Source: Lacimicrobium sp. SS2-24 (GTDB taxonomy: Bacteria; Pseudomonadota; Gammaproteobacteria; Enterobacterales; Alteromonadaceae). Taken from it: a DNA stretch of 64,000 bases. The position numbers and the translations under genes are program-made. The notes below the pieces were generated by a model that saw only the letters and a program-made list of their open reading frames with translations, was not told where the DNA came from and did not search any database. Where the stretch lies: the NCBI RefSeq assembly GCF_002201535.1, contig NZ_NIWW01000010.1, positions 1 through 64,000 of the forward strand, in the 5' to 3' direction. Shown piece by piece: positions 48,203-57,441 of the stretch (positions within the stretch are counted from its first letter, which is position 1; every line of letters starts with the position of its first letter).

Positions 48203-48799
48203 TCACTTGCAGCGCTTTTGCCACACTAAAAGCTGATTATTGGCTGGCAACAGATGACGATGACACAGCGCCAGCCCACTCCCCTGCACCCAACGTTGTA
48301 ATTCGCTGACATCACGGATACCACCATAGCCCCGGGCTCTCAGGCTCTGATCAAAAGCCCGGTTGCTGTCACTGGTATACTGCCCATCGATATTAAATGG
48401 CCCGTACTGACAAAATACGCCATCAGGTGGCAAATTCTCAGCCACGCTCTGCATCATCAGTGTGGCTTCATCGCCTTGCATAATATGGGTGGTATTAGCG
48501 GTAAAAACGCCATCAAACGACCCTTCTGGCCAGGTATCTTGACCCAGAGTAAAGGGTATTGGACGCTTCAGATTGTCTGAGGGACAGGCATCAATCCAGG
48601 CATTGATGCCATCATGGTTGTCAGCCATGTCGCTGGTCTGCCAGACAAGGTGGGGCAAATGGGCCGCAAAAAACACCCCATGCTGGCCGGTGCCAGAGCC
48701 AATTTCCAGCACCGAAACGACATTGGCAAATGCCTCTTGTAATATATTCAAAATGGGCTGTTTATTGTTTTCACAGGCCTGACTAAAAGGTTTGTCCAT
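48203..48799 (-). CDS. DUF938 SAM-dependent methyltransferase-like protein
   Basis: A 198-residue DUF938 protein: PFSQACENNKQPILNIL at the start, SAM-site motif VLEIGSGTGQHGVFFA and FTANTTHIMQ and FCQYGPFNIDGQYTSDSNRAFD, all typical of this family. Substrate unknown. The ATG at 48799 is used because AAGGG lies about eight bases upstream; a GTG at 48808 in frame would add three residues. It lies between a convergent gene and the metH 3' end. Confidence 0.88.
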   Translation of the reverse strand: MDKPFSQACENNKQPILNILQEAFANVVSVLEIGSGTGQHGVFFAAHLPHLVWQTSDMADNHDGINAWIDACPSDNLKRPIPFTLGQDTWPEGSFDGVFTANTTHIMQGDEATLMMQSVAENLPPDGVFCQYGPFNIDGQYTSDSNRAFDQSLRARGYGGIRDVSELQRWVQGSGLALCHRHLLPANNQLLVWQKRCK

Positions 48800-48891
48800 C
48801 CGTTTCACCCTTGTTAGTTATCGTGAGCCAGTTGAACCATATCACCCTTTAGTCAAACCCTGTAAAACATCGGGGCTCGATTTTGCCAGCG

Positions 48892-51516
48892 TTAACCGAG
48901 GTTGGGACTCAACCACTTGCTGGCGTGTTCAATCGACCAACCCTTGCGGTCAGCGTAGTCCTCAAGCTGATCCTGCTGGATTTGCGCGACGGCAAAGTAC
49001 TTGCTGTCAGGGTGGGCAAAATACCAGCCAGACACAGAGGCGCCGGGCCACATGGCATAGCTCTCGGTGAGCGTCATACCGGTATGTTTTTCGGCATCCA
49101 GAAGTTCCCATATCTTTTGTTTCTCGGTATGCTCCGGACACGCAGCGTAGCCAGGTGCCGGACGAATACCCTGATATTTCTCGCGGATCAGCGCCTCATT
49201 ATCCAGCGCTTCATCAGGTGCATAGCCCCACAGAGTCTTGCGCACCACTTTATGCAAGTATTCCGCAAAGGCCTCTGCCAGTCGATCGGCCACCGCTTTA
49301 ACCATAATGGCATTGTAGTCATCACCGGCTTGTTTGTGCGCCTCCGCCAGCGCTTCCTCACCAATCCCGGCGGTCACCGCAAAGGCCCCTACGTAATCGG
49401 CAATACCAGTGTCTTTTGCGGCAACAAAGTCACTTAAACAATAATTAGGAAAGTCCTTTTTCTCGGTTTGCTGTCGCAAGTGACAGGCGGTGGTGAGCAG
49501 TTCTGTGCGCTTATCATCCCGATAGATCTCAATGTCATCACCAACCTGATTAGCAGGAAACAGTCCTACCACACCTTTGGCCGTCAGCTGCCCGGACTGT
49601 TCAAAGTCATCCAGCATGGCATTGGCATCCGCGAGCAATTTACGTGCCTCTTCACCCACCACCTCGTCATTGAGAATACGTGGGTATTTGCCCGCCAGAG
49701 ACCAGGTCAGAAAAAACGGTGTCCAGTCAATGTATTCACGCAAGGTGCTGATATCCGCCTGCACCTGTTGCACGCCCAACTGATTAGGCCGTTGAGGCTG
49801 ATATGCGCTGAAATCCGGTACAAAGCGGTTAGCTCTGGCGCGCTCCAGTGTCACCGGTCTGGTACGTGGTTTCTTGCGCGCGTGTTGCTCCCGGACTTTG
49901 TCATATTCAGTGCTGAGCTGGGCGACATAGGCGAGCTTATCGGTTTTAGATATCAGCTTCTGACACACACCCACGGCTCTTGAGGCATTGGGTACATACA
50001 CCACAGGACCGTGATAATTTTGCTCAATTTTTACCGCCGTATGGGCTTTGGATGTGGTCGCCCCTCCAATCAGAAGAGGCATATCAAATCCTTTACGCTC
50101 CATTTCCTTGGCCACATGCACCATTTCATCCAGCGAGGGCGTGATCAAGCCCGACAAACCAATCATCTGTACACCTTCATCAATGGCCGTCTGCAGAATT
50201 TTCTCACACGGCACCATAACGCCCATGTCGATGACTTCAAAGTTATTGCATTGCAGCACCACGCCGACGATATTCTTACCAATGTCGTGCACGTCACCTT
50301 TTACCGTAGCCAGCAGGATTTTGCCGTTACTGCTGCCCTCAGACTTCTCGCGCTCAATGTATGGCTGCAGGTAAGCCACCGCTTTTTTCATTACCCGGGC
50401 GGATTTGACTACCTGAGGCAGAAACATTTTGCCCTCACCAAACAAATCGCCAACCACGTTCATGCCGTCCATCAAAGGACCTTCGATGACATGCAAAGGT
50501 AAATCCGCTTCCTGGCGTGCCGACTCGGTGTCTTCTTCAATAAAGTCCATGATGCCTTTAACCAGGGCATGTTCCAGGCGCTTTTTAACCGGCCATTGAC
50601 GCCATTCCTGATTCTCCTTGACCACCTCTTTACCGTCGCCCTGATATTTAGGGGCCAGCTCCAGCAGCCGGTCAGTAGCCTGGTCATTACGGTTGAGGAT
50701 GACATCTTCAACGGCTTCGCGCAGCTCCTTGGGAATATCGTCATAGACCGCCAACTGGCCCGCGTTGACGATCGCCATGTCCATACCCGCTGCAATGGCG
50801 TGGTACAAGAAGACCGAATGCATGGCCTCTCGCACAGGATTGTTACCGCGAAAAGAAAAAGAGATATTCGACAAGCCACCCGACACGAGGGCATGAGGCA
50901 GATGCTGCTTGATTCTGCGCGTGGCGTTAATAAAGTCTACCGCATAATTATTATGCTCTTCGATGCCCGTTGCCACGGCAAAGATATTCGGATCGAAAAT
51001 GATATCTTCCGGCGGGAAACCGATTTTCTCGGTCAATAATCGATAGCTACGCTCACAGATCTCAAACTTTCGGTCTTCGGTATCGGCCTGGCCTTTTTCA
51101 TCAAAGGCCATCACCACCGTGGCAGCACCATAGCGTTTGAGCAAACTGGCTTGTTGCAGAAACTGCTCTTCCCCTTCTTTCAGGCTGATAGAATTGACGA
51201 TCGCCTTGCCTTGAACACATTTAAGACCGGCTTCAATGACCGTCCATTTAGATGAGTCAATCATCACCGGCACCCGGGAGATATCCGGTTCAGAGGCAAT
51301 CAGATTTAAAAATCGCACCATGGCGGCCTCAGAATCGAGCATCGCTTCATCCATATTGATGTCGATGATCTGAGCGCCGTTTTCTACCTGCTGACGGGCC
51401 ACATCCAGTGCTGTTTCGTAGTCCTCATCCATGATCAGGCGCTTAAACTTGGCAGAGCCCGTCACATTGGTACGTTCGCCGATATTGATAAAGTTTGTAC
51501 TTGCTTGATTCGTCAT
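48892..51516 (-). CDS. metH: Cobalamin-dependent methionine synthase, folate/B12/AdoMet-binding part (split MetH, C-terminal gene)
   Basis: An 874-residue protein equal to E. coli MetH without its homocysteine domain. In order: pterin-binding domain ([17 protein letters not shown], about 10-300), the B12-binding cap and domain with the axial ligand His410 in DVHDIG, and the AdoMet reactivation domain ([31 protein letters not shown]). It should methylate cobalamin from 5-methyl-tetrahydrofolate and be reactivated by AdoMet plus a flavodoxin. It has its own start (ATG 51516) with AGAGGT four bases upstream, 13 bases after the stop of the homocysteine-domain gene. Every domain is intact, so this is a genuine split and not a decayed gene. 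Confidence 0.95.
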   Translation of the reverse strand: MTNQASTNFINIGERTNVTGSAKFKRLIMDEDYETALDVARQQVENGAQIIDINMDEAMLDSEAAMVRFLNLIASEPDISRVPVMIDSSKWTVIEAGLKCVQGKAIVNSISLKEGEEQFLQQASLLKRYGAATVVMAFDEKGQADTEDRKFEICERSYRLLTEKIGFPPEDIIFDPNIFAVATGIEEHNNYAVDFINATRRIKQHLPHALVSGGLSNISFSFRGNNPVREAMHSVFLYHAIAAGMDMAIVNAGQLAVYDDIPKELREAVEDVILNRNDQATDRLLELAPKYQGDGKEVVKENQEWRQWPVKKRLEHALVKGIMDFIEEDTESARQEADLPLHVIEGPLMDGMNVVGDLFGEGKMFLPQVVKSARVMKKAVAYLQPYIEREKSEGSSNGKILLATVKGDVHDIGKNIVGVVLQCNNFEVIDMGVMVPCEKILQTAIDEGVQMIGLSGLITPSLDEMVHVAKEMERKGFDMPLLIGGATTSKAHTAVKIEQNYHGPVVYVPNASRAVGVCQKLISKTDKLAYVAQLSTEYDKVREQHARKKPRTRPVTLERARANRFVPDFSAYQPQRPNQLGVQQVQADISTLREYIDWTPFFLTWSLAGKYPRILNDEVVGEEARKLLADANAMLDDFEQSGQLTAKGVVGLFPANQVGDDIEIYRDDKRTELLTTACHLRQQTEKKDFPNYCLSDFVAAKDTGIADYVGAFAVTAGIGEEALAEAHKQAGDDYNAIMVKAVADRLAEAFAEYLHKVVRKTLWGYAPDEALDNEALIREKYQGIRPAPGYAACPEHTEKQKIWELLDAEKHTGMTLTESYAMWPGASVSGWYFAHPDSKYFAVAQIQQDQLEDYADRKGWSIEHASKWLSPNLG

Positions 51517-51529
51517 AATTACCTCTTTA

Positions 51530-52573
51530 TCAATGTACGAACGGTTCAAGACCACTGAGACGCAAACGCACTTCTGGTGCAGCCGCCTGCCGAGGTGCCT
51601 GATCTGCAACCGCTGCTGCGATAGCACGGATATGCTCGGGGCTGGTGCCGCAGCATCCGCCAACAATATTCAACAGTCCGGATTCTGCCCACTCACGAAT
51701 ATGCTCAGCCATTTCGTCCCCTTCCATGTCGTACTCACCAAATTCATTGGGTAACCCGGCATTGGGGTGTGCAGACACGGCACATTCGGCAATGTCGCTG
51801 ATATCCTGTACATACTGGCGCAATAAATCCGGTCCCAGCGCACAGTTCAGCCCAAAGGATACGGGCTTAACGTGACGTAATGAGTAATAGAAGGCCTCGG
51901 CCGTTTGCCCGGACAAGGTTCTGCCGGATGCATCAGTTATGGTGCCGGAGATCATCACTGGGAGTCGCTGCGCGCGCTTGTCGAAGGTATTCTCAATGGC
52001 AAATAAGGCCGCTTTGGCATTCAGTGTATCGAACACCGTCTCCACCAGAATCACATCCGCGCCGCCTTCCATCAGGCCATCGCATGCCTCTTCATACGCT
52101 TCAACCAGTTGATCAAAGCTGACATTGCGCTTACCCGGGTCGTTCACATCCGGCGAGATGGACGCCGTGCGGTTGGTTGGCCCTAACACCCCGGCGACAA
52201 AACGTGGTTTGTCGGCACTGCTGTACTGGTCTGCTGCCTGGCGCGCTAACCTGGCGGCCTCCACATTAATCTCTCGTACCAGAGACTGCATATCATAATC
52301 GGCCATGGCAATAGAGGTGGCGTTAAAGGTATTGGTTTCGATGATGTCAGCACCGGCTTGCAGATATTGCCCGTGAATGTCACGGATAAGATCCGGCTGG
52401 GTGAGCACCAGCAAGTCATTGTTGCCCTTGATGTCACTGTGCCAGTCTGCAAAACGGGTTCCCCGATAATCGGCTTCTTCTAATTTGTGACGTTGGATCA
52501 TTGTGCCCATGGCACCATCGAGGATCAGAATTCTCTGTTTGAGGGCCTGGGTAAATTTAGTTGAATCGGTCAA
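51530..52573 (-). CDS. metH: Homocysteine-binding subunit of cobalamin-dependent methionine synthase (split MetH, N-terminal gene)
   Basis: A 347-residue homocysteine S-methyltransferase domain matching the N-terminal barrel of E. coli MetH ([28 protein letters not shown]), with zinc-ligand cysteines in FGLNCALGP and [11 protein letters not shown]. It ends ...[11 protein letters not shown]-stop, precisely in the linker between the homocysteine and folate domains. The start is TTG at 52573 with AGGAG six bases upstream; no ATG is available nearby. It must partner with the downstream 874-residue protein to work. It follows metA by 24 bases in one operon. Confidence 0.94.
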   Translation of the reverse strand: MTDSTKFTQALKQRILILDGAMGTMIQRHKLEEADYRGTRFADWHSDIKGNNDLLVLTQPDLIRDIHGQYLQAGADIIETNTFNATSIAMADYDMQSLVREINVEAARLARQAADQYSSADKPRFVAGVLGPTNRTASISPDVNDPGKRNVSFDQLVEAYEEACDGLMEGGADVILVETVFDTLNAKAALFAIENTFDKRAQRLPVMISGTITDASGRTLSGQTAEAFYYSLRHVKPVSFGLNCALGPDLLRQYVQDISDIAECAVSAHPNAGLPNEFGEYDMEGDEMAEHIREWAESGLLNIVGGCCGTSPEHIRAIAAAVADQAPRQAAAPEVRLRLSGLEPFVH

Positions 52574-52597
52574 AAACAGCTCCTATTCCATTCGCCA

Positions 52598-53515
52598 TCA
52601 GGCAATATCTGACAGGTTATAAGGGGTAATCTGGTACACATAATAATTCAGCCAATTGGTAAACAACAGGCTGCCGTGGGAGCGCCAGCTCATTAACGGA
52701 GGCTGCGCCGGATCATCATTGATAAAATAGTGTTCCGGTAACGCTGGCTTAAGCCCGGCTTTTAAATCCCGGTAATATTCCTGTGCCAGTGTATCCGGAT
52801 CGTACTCTGGATGACCGGTAACGAACACCATGCGCTTGTCTTTACTCGCCACCACATAGGCACCGGCCTCTTGTGAACTGGCCAGAACGTCGAGTTCAGG
52901 CACTGACTGATAATCTTGCAGTGCCACTTCACCGAAACGGGAATGGGGGGCGTTAAATACCGGGTCAAAACCACGTAACAGTTCATCGTGTTCGCTGTTG
53001 ACCTGATGGGCATACACGCCTGAGAGTTTCTGCTCGCGCAGGAAACGGTTTAAGCCAAAATAGTGATAGACCGCAGCATGGGCGGCCCAGCACAGAAATA
53101 GCGTTGACTGCACATGGCGTCTGGCCCAGTCCATTACCAGTTGCATTTTGTCCCAGTACTTCACTGCCTCGTAATCCAGCATGGCCAGCGGCGCACCGGT
53201 CACAATCAGGCCGTCGTACTTTTTACCTGCCACTTCTTCAAACTGATGATAAAACGCGTCCATATGCGCTTTTGGGGTGTTTTTCGGTGCCTCACTGTCA
53301 ATACGAATCAGATCCACACTGATTTGAAGCGGGGTATTGGACAGTAAACGCAACAACTGGACTTCCGTCTCAATTTTATTCGGCATCAGATTGAGTATAC
53401 CGACCTGCAGAGGACGAATATCCTGATTGACAGCACGATGGGACTCCATCACGAAGATGTTTTCTTCGCTCAGAACATCCTGTGCCGGCAGCTCACCGGG
53501 TATACAAATTGGCAT
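52598..53515 (-). CDS. metA: Homoserine O-succinyltransferase (or acetyltransferase) MetA
   Basis: First committed step of methionine synthesis: acyl transfer to homoserine. The 305-residue protein aligns along its whole length with E. coli MetA, including the catalytic cysteine in STLFLCWAAHAA, the Lys in YWDK/region and the glutamate in FVTGHPEYDPDTLAQEYYRD. Some MetA proteins use acetyl-CoA; the residue deciding this cannot be judged safely by eye. The ATG at 53515 is chosen because AGGAG lies seven bases upstream; an earlier in-frame ATG at 53560 lacks this. It leads the metA-metH operon behind a MetJ-type operator. Confidence 0.95.
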   Translation of the reverse strand: MPICIPGELPAQDVLSEENIFVMESHRAVNQDIRPLQVGILNLMPNKIETEVQLLRLLSNTPLQISVDLIRIDSEAPKNTPKAHMDAFYHQFEEVAGKKYDGLIVTGAPLAMLDYEAVKYWDKMQLVMDWARRHVQSTLFLCWAAHAAVYHYFGLNRFLREQKLSGVYAHQVNSEHDELLRGFDPVFNAPHSRFGEVALQDYQSVPELDVLASSQEAGAYVVASKDKRMVFVTGHPEYDPDTLAQEYYRDLKAGLKPALPEHYFINDDPAQPPLMSWRSHGSLLFTNWLNYYVYQITPYNLSDIA

Positions 53516-53583
53516 GGGCTCTCTCCTGGGAACAGAACTGGGATTGGCAAAGACTGCCATGAGCCGATCTTGCCAACTAAAAG

Positions 53584-53623
53584 AGAAATGTCAACATCTT
53601 TACGTCTAGACGTCCAAATGATT
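53584..53623 (-). promoter_or_regulatory. MetJ operator (tandem met boxes) overlapping the metA promoter
   Basis: Five consecutive 8-bp boxes resemble AGACGTCT: AGAAATGT (5/8), CAACATCT (5/8), TTACGTCT (6/8), AGACGTCC (7/8) and AAATGATT (4/8). On the minus strand a perfect -35 TTGACA (53594-53589) lies within the array, so bound MetJ would block the metA promoter. The array lies 69-108 bases upstream of the metA ATG. Confidence 0.82.
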
Positions 53624-53738
53624 TTTTACCTTTTTATCTTCACCTGCCTGATAATCGTAAAGGGGGGGATGGCAAAATTCTTATTATGCTTCTGAGGGTA
53701 AACGCAGGAAATGGGGGTAAACGCAGAAAAGGATGAAC

Positions 53739-53758
53739 GGCAGGGCCGATACCCTGCC
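53739..53758 (-). terminator. Possible terminator downstream of yqcA
   Basis: A 7-bp stem GGCAGGG/CCCTGCC with a six-base loop lies 20 bases past the yqcA stop. The following minus-strand sequence has only a short T run, so the call is weak. Next to it GGGTAAACGCAG occurs twice (53697-53708 and 53715-53726). Confidence 0.45.
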
Positions 53759-53777
53759 TGGATAGGTCAGCAAGCAT

Positions 53778-54218
53778 TTATGCTGTATAAAGCTTTTTCA
53801 CCCAGGGTAAGACCTCTTCCTGTGGCTCCAGGGTTTCGCAGGCGTCCACTTTGAAAAGAGGCGCTTTAGCACTGCCCTGTAATTCCTCCAGCAGCTCATA
53901 GATATGCCGTCCTGCGCCACAGTAAGTATCACCATAGCTGCTGTCACCCAGTGCCACCACCGCAAACGGGCGCCCGTCTAACAGGGGAAAACGAGATTCC
54001 ATATCCAGAATCAGGCCTTCAAGGTTGGGCGGCACATCCCCCTGTCCCGTGGTGGAACTGATAAACAGTAATTCCTCTGCCATCTGCACATCATCCAGCT
54101 TGGGGTCATCGAGCAGCTCAGCTTTAATCCCGATTTTTTCCAGTTCTGTCTGCACGTCTTCAGCCAGTTGCTGCGCATTGCCATACACACTGCCATAAAA
54201 AATACTTACTTTGGACAT
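53778..54218 (-). CDS. Flavodoxin-like protein YqcA
   Basis: A 146-residue flavodoxin-fold protein of the YqcA/MioC type. The FMN phosphate loop is GSVYGNAQQLAED near residue 8 (S/T-x-T-G-N equivalent), followed by SSTTGQGDVPPNL and ALGDSSYGDTYCGAG around the isoalloxazine ring. The function of YqcA is not established; a flavodoxin could supply electrons to methionine synthase encoded nearby, but this is speculation. The ATG at 54218 overlaps truC by 13 bases. The truC-yqcA neighbourhood matches E. coli. Confidence 0.88.
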   Translation of the reverse strand: MSKVSIFYGSVYGNAQQLAEDVQTELEKIGIKAELLDDPKLDDVQMAEELLFISSTTGQGDVPPNLEGLILDMESRFPLLDGRPFAVVALGDSSYGDTYCGAGRHIYELLEELQGSAKAPLFKVDACETLEPQEEVLPWVKKLYTA

Positions 54219-54943
54219 TCGCACTCCCAGTTATTTTCTCGCCAAAGGGTTAAGAGTCTTTGCATACGTGGCTCTGACTCTGATTTGATCACTAATTTTT
54301 CCCCGGTAACGGGATGGTTCAGCACCACCTCACAAGCCGTCAATGCTAAACCCTGAAAATCGAACTCTGTTCTGAGCATGGCATTGTGCTTGCCATCCCC
54401 GTGATTCGCATCACCAATAATGGGATGATTAATATGCGCCATATGCCGACGCAACTGATGCTTTCGTCCCGTGCGCGGATACAGCTCTACCAGGGAATAA
54501 CGCGCACTGTTGTAGGGTCTGACCGGATAAGGCAATTCGAACCTCGCCAATGTGGTGTATTCACTCACGGCATCCTGAGGCGCTTTATCGGTGCGCGCCT
54601 TTTTATCTGCTATTGCATCCAGCTTTTCTTTCAGGGCATGCTCAATGCAACCGCTGTGCGGACTGAATCCCCTGACGATCGCCTGATACGTTTTCTGCAC
54701 CTGCCCCTGAGCGAACATGGGGCTGAGCACCCGCGCCACATCGCTGCTAAGGGCAAACAACAATACACCTGAGGTGGGTTTATCCAGCCGGTGTACAGTG
54801 TAAACATACTGATTGATCTGATCGCGTACCATCTGCATGGCGAAGCGGGTTTCATATTTGTCAATCAGACTGCGATGCACAAGTAATCCCGCGGGCTTGT
54901 GCACGGCAATCAAATCATCATCCTGATAGAGTATGGGTAACAT
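54206..54943 (-). CDS. truC: tRNA pseudouridine(65) synthase TruC
   Basis: Isomerises U65 in the T-stem of tRNA-Ile and tRNA-Asp. The 245-residue protein lacks an S4 domain and has the RluA-type catalytic motif HRLDKPTSGVLLF, then YPRTGRKHQLRRHMAHINHPIIGD. It abuts yqcC exactly and overlaps yqcA, so the three are one operon. Confidence 0.94.
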   Translation of the reverse strand: MLPILYQDDDLIAVHKPAGLLVHRSLIDKYETRFAMQMVRDQINQYVYTVHRLDKPTSGVLLFALSSDVARVLSPMFAQGQVQKTYQAIVRGFSPHSGCIEHALKEKLDAIADKKARTDKAPQDAVSEYTTLARFELPYPVRPYNSARYSLVELYPRTGRKHQLRRHMAHINHPIIGDANHGDGKHNAMLRTEFDFQGLALTACEVVLNHPVTGEKLVIKSESEPRMQRLLTLWRENNWECECPK

Positions 54944-55279
54944 TTATCCTGCCTTTTGATATAACCGGTCCCAAGCCCGCAGCACCTGCATCAGGTCGCT
55001 GCAATGAAGGTGCACTGGCCACACTTGTTCCGCCATCGGCACCAGGCTCATGTGTTGTGGCAAAGGCTGCTGCGTTTCTAACAGGTGCTCCATAGTGGGA
55101 ATAAAAACAAATTGCAGCCACTGCTCAAAACGCAATGTGTCACAACAAAATGGCTCTGTGCTGGCCAGTTTTATGGCCGCAGGTCTTGTAGATTGCCACA
55201 TTGCCTGTTGCTGCAAGGTCACGGTCAACTCACCGAGTAATTTTCGGGTTTGTTGGTGTTTAGGGATCTGTTTCGACAT
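54944..55279 (-). CDS. YqcC family protein (DUF446)
   Basis: A 111-residue protein of the YqcC family, recognised by LLGELTVTLQQQAMWQ near the start and FCCDTLRFEQWLQFVFIPTMEHLLETQQPLP. It is a small helical protein of unknown function. The ATG at 55279 (MSKQIPKHQQ) gives the family length; longer in-frame upstream extension is unlikely because it would overlap the divergent gene's promoter. It starts the yqcC-truC-yqcA operon. Confidence 0.87.
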   Translation of the reverse strand: MSKQIPKHQQTRKLLGELTVTLQQQAMWQSTRPAAIKLASTEPFCCDTLRFEQWLQFVFIPTMEHLLETQQPLPQHMSLVPMAEQVWPVHLHCSDLMQVLRAWDRLYQKAG

Positions 55280-55409
55280 AGGATGCCTGTTACTGCGTCT
55301 CAGGGTATAATCGCAGGTGCGTGTTGATTTGACTTCAGTGCGCCATGAAAAAGCCGTAAAGCCAAAAAAGCGTAAAACACCGTACCCGCTAAAAACCGCC
55401 AAGGATAAC

Positions 55410-56453
55410 ATGTCAAACATCAGTACGATTAGTGAATTTCTGTTACATGCCAATAGCCAATATCAGGTTTTTGATATGAGTCGCGGCATTCGCCCCCTCC
55501 CCGCGCAGGAGTTTATCGATATAGAAAATGCACTACAGCCATTTCCAACACCAAGACTCGGGGCTGCCTGGCTGGGCATTCTGTTCTGGAACAGCGATCC
55601 TGCGGGCGTTAACGCCATGGTGAGCGCAAGCGCACCCCAGTATTTTATCTGGTTTTTAAAACTGCCACTGGATGAGCAAAGTAAACTGATGCCGGGTCCC
55701 CGCGATCACTTCCTGCGCATTCTATTAGAAGCTCTTGCCAGACAGGCTGAAGGCGAGACCATCAAAGATGTGCCCGACCACCCTTATAGTTTTGTGCCGC
55801 CTCAGCAGCAAATGGCCGACTTTAATGCCATTGTCAGGAAGCAATTGGGATTGCCGCACAGCGATCATTTCAGCGAAGCATTGCGGTACATTCAGTCACC
55901 TACAGAAAAAGACTGGAATAATGTGCCAGTGCAGGGGATCAGTGATGTAGCCGCCGCCATGGATGACCCGATTATTGAACAGGCTGTACTGGATAATTTC
56001 GACCTGCTGGCAGATGAAGTAAAACAGCCTCTGTGCCAGGCCATGGAGAATCATCAGCCATCGGCGAACTTCAGTGCAAAGATACTGCAATGGCTGGCCA
56101 CAGAGCAGCAACCCTCATCCGTACTGTCGGGCTTACGCGCCCTGTCACGCAGTAAAGAGCCAGAGCGCATAGCGGCTTTTTTGCAACAACTTCTTACAGA
56201 AGAGCGTGCTGATACCGACATGCTGGTGATCATAAGTGGACGACACTGGCAGCGCTTAAAAGACAACGCCCTGTTACACAACTACATGAATGCACTGGCG
56301 CAACATTCCCATGCGCTTTTTAGCGCGGTATTTGCAGATCTGGTCAGAATCCCTATGCTAAGAACACAAATGCTGAGTCTGTTGCGCAGTCCCGATAAAA
56401 GCCCCGAACTGCTTCAGGCCATAGGCGCGCTATTCAGTGAGCAACGACAATGA
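55410..56453 (+). CDS. DUF3549 family protein
   Basis: A 347-residue protein of the DUF3549 family (ISEFLLHANSQYQVFDMSRGIRPLP and FIDIENALQPFPTPRLGAAWLGILFW). It is helical and lacks a signal peptide; no function is known to me. The ATG at 55410 follows AAGGA at five bases; an upstream in-frame GTG/ATG near 55317 would add a Lys-rich segment without conservation. It overlaps the DUF3301 gene by ATGA. Confidence 0.87.
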   Translation: MSNISTISEFLLHANSQYQVFDMSRGIRPLPAQEFIDIENALQPFPTPRLGAAWLGILFWNSDPAGVNAMVSASAPQYFIWFLKLPLDEQSKLMPGPRDHFLRILLEALARQAEGETIKDVPDHPYSFVPPQQQMADFNAIVRKQLGLPHSDHFSEALRYIQSPTEKDWNNVPVQGISDVAAAMDDPIIEQAVLDNFDLLADEVKQPLCQAMENHQPSANFSAKILQWLATEQQPSSVLSGLRALSRSKEPERIAAFLQQLLTEERADTDMLVIISGRHWQRLKDNALLHNYMNALAQHSHALFSAVFADLVRIPMLRTQMLSLLRSPDKSPELLQAIGALFSEQRQ

Positions 56454-56752
56454 GCCTATTCGAATTAGTGTTGCTGCTGCTTGTTATAGCTGTTGGCTGG
56501 CAGTTCTGGCGCGTCAGAGCCATCAGTGAAAAAGCCACCGAGTATTTGCACCATTATTGCAAGAAGCAAGGGTTGCAACTGATTTCTGTTTCGCGACGAA
56601 AAACCCGTATCAACAGCTATCGGGGTAAACTGGACTGGTATACCGAGTTTAACTTCGAGTTTTCAGGTAATGGGGAAGATGCTTACCAGGGCGTGCTGAC
56701 CATGCGCGGGCTCTATGTGAGCGAAACCAGCTTACCACCCTATCGGGTCTGA
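56450..56752 (+). CDS. DUF3301 family membrane-anchored protein
   Basis: A 100-residue protein with one N-terminal transmembrane helix (LFELVLLLLVIAVGWQFW) and a cytosolic beta-rich domain (AYQGVLTMRGLYVSETSLPPYRV). It is a DUF3301 member of unknown function, translationally coupled to the DUF3549 gene. The pair recurs next to yqcC in Vibrio-like genomes. Confidence 0.87.
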   Translation: MSLFELVLLLLVIAVGWQFWRVRAISEKATEYLHHYCKKQGLQLISVSRRKTRINSYRGKLDWYTEFNFEFSGNGEDAYQGVLTMRGLYVSETSLPPYRV

Positions 56753-56857
56753 TCTCACTCATAGCTCGTACTTTGCTACTAGCAGCAATACGCTGTAATA
56801 AACCCAGCATAGTAGAGGCTGCATGCAGGCTGACGGATTGAGATTATGCAGGCGTCC

Positions 56858-56979
56858 CTGCCGTCTTTTCTCGACATCGCCGCTCTAACGCTTCCTTGCG
56901 ACCGCGGCATACCGTCCTTCCTGGACATCGCCGCTCTAGCGCTTCCTTGCGATCGCGGCATACCGTCCGTCCTGGACAT
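56858..56979. repeat. Tandem repeat, 51-bp unit, about 2.4 copies
   Basis: Two complete 51-bp units (56873-56923 and 56924-56974) are 48/51 identical, with partial units on both sides. Because 51 is a multiple of three, the minus strand reads through in frame as 17-residue repeats (MSRKDGMPRSQGSVRAA). That ORF (56779-56979) has no ribosome-binding site or family, so I treat the element as a non-coding repeat, though translation cannot be excluded. Confidence 0.8.
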
Positions 56980-56987
56980 AAAATAAA

Positions 56988-57009
56988 GGCGCGGCTATAA
57001 AGCCGCGCC
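56988..57009 (-). terminator. Hairpin terminator for leftward transcription
   Basis: A 9-bp perfect GC-rich stem GGCGCGGCT/AGCCGCGCC with an ATAA loop is followed on the minus strand by TTTATTTTAT. It lies downstream of the GNAT gene at 57442-58083, although 430 bases away. Confidence 0.65.
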
Positions 57010-57441
57010 CCTACTGATGATTACATCCCTATAACGCATACCTTTGCTGTATCAGTCCTTGCTTCACATCCTTATGCCATCCTCTCCTGTTATCTCAATC
57101 ATCCTGACTGAGGGGTTCGTCCTGAACCAGTCCCTTTCCTTTTATCCTTTGTCACTGGTCATCCTCACTACCAGTATGCTTCGTCCTGAAGTTGTCCTTG
57201 AATGCGTCCTTGACCCATCGTGTTTCCTTGTGACAGGGATAAAGATATAGGAATCCAGGAACTTTGCTATGGGGAAGATTAAAATGATTCGGCCCGGATG
57301 AAAATCCAGACCTGACAATTAGATATTTTAACTTTATTTTTCAATGAATTAACAAATTATGTAGGTGTTTGTACAGGGATAAAAAGTCAGATTTTCCTAC
57401 ACAAATGTACGACATTTCGTACAACGGGAGAGGCGTTATTC
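57010..57441. other. Intergenic region without a recognisable gene
   Basis: No supported coding sequence. A short plus-strand ORF (57044-57250) has low-complexity composition with recurrent TCCT and no family match. The last 130 bases are AT-rich. It may contain decayed sequence linked to the adjacent repeat. Confidence 0.5.

Noticed and set aside
51517-51666. N-terminal 50-residue extension of the metH C-terminal gene overlapping the homocysteine-domain gene, which could suggest a frameshifted single gene
   Set aside because: The extension is an out-of-frame reading of the upstream domain. A proper ribosome-binding site and ATG at 51516, and family-like residues immediately after it, show two separate genes.
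57044-57250. 68-residue plus-strand ORF in the repeat-containing gap
   Set aside because: Repetitive TCCT-rich sequence, no start signal and no family resemblance.
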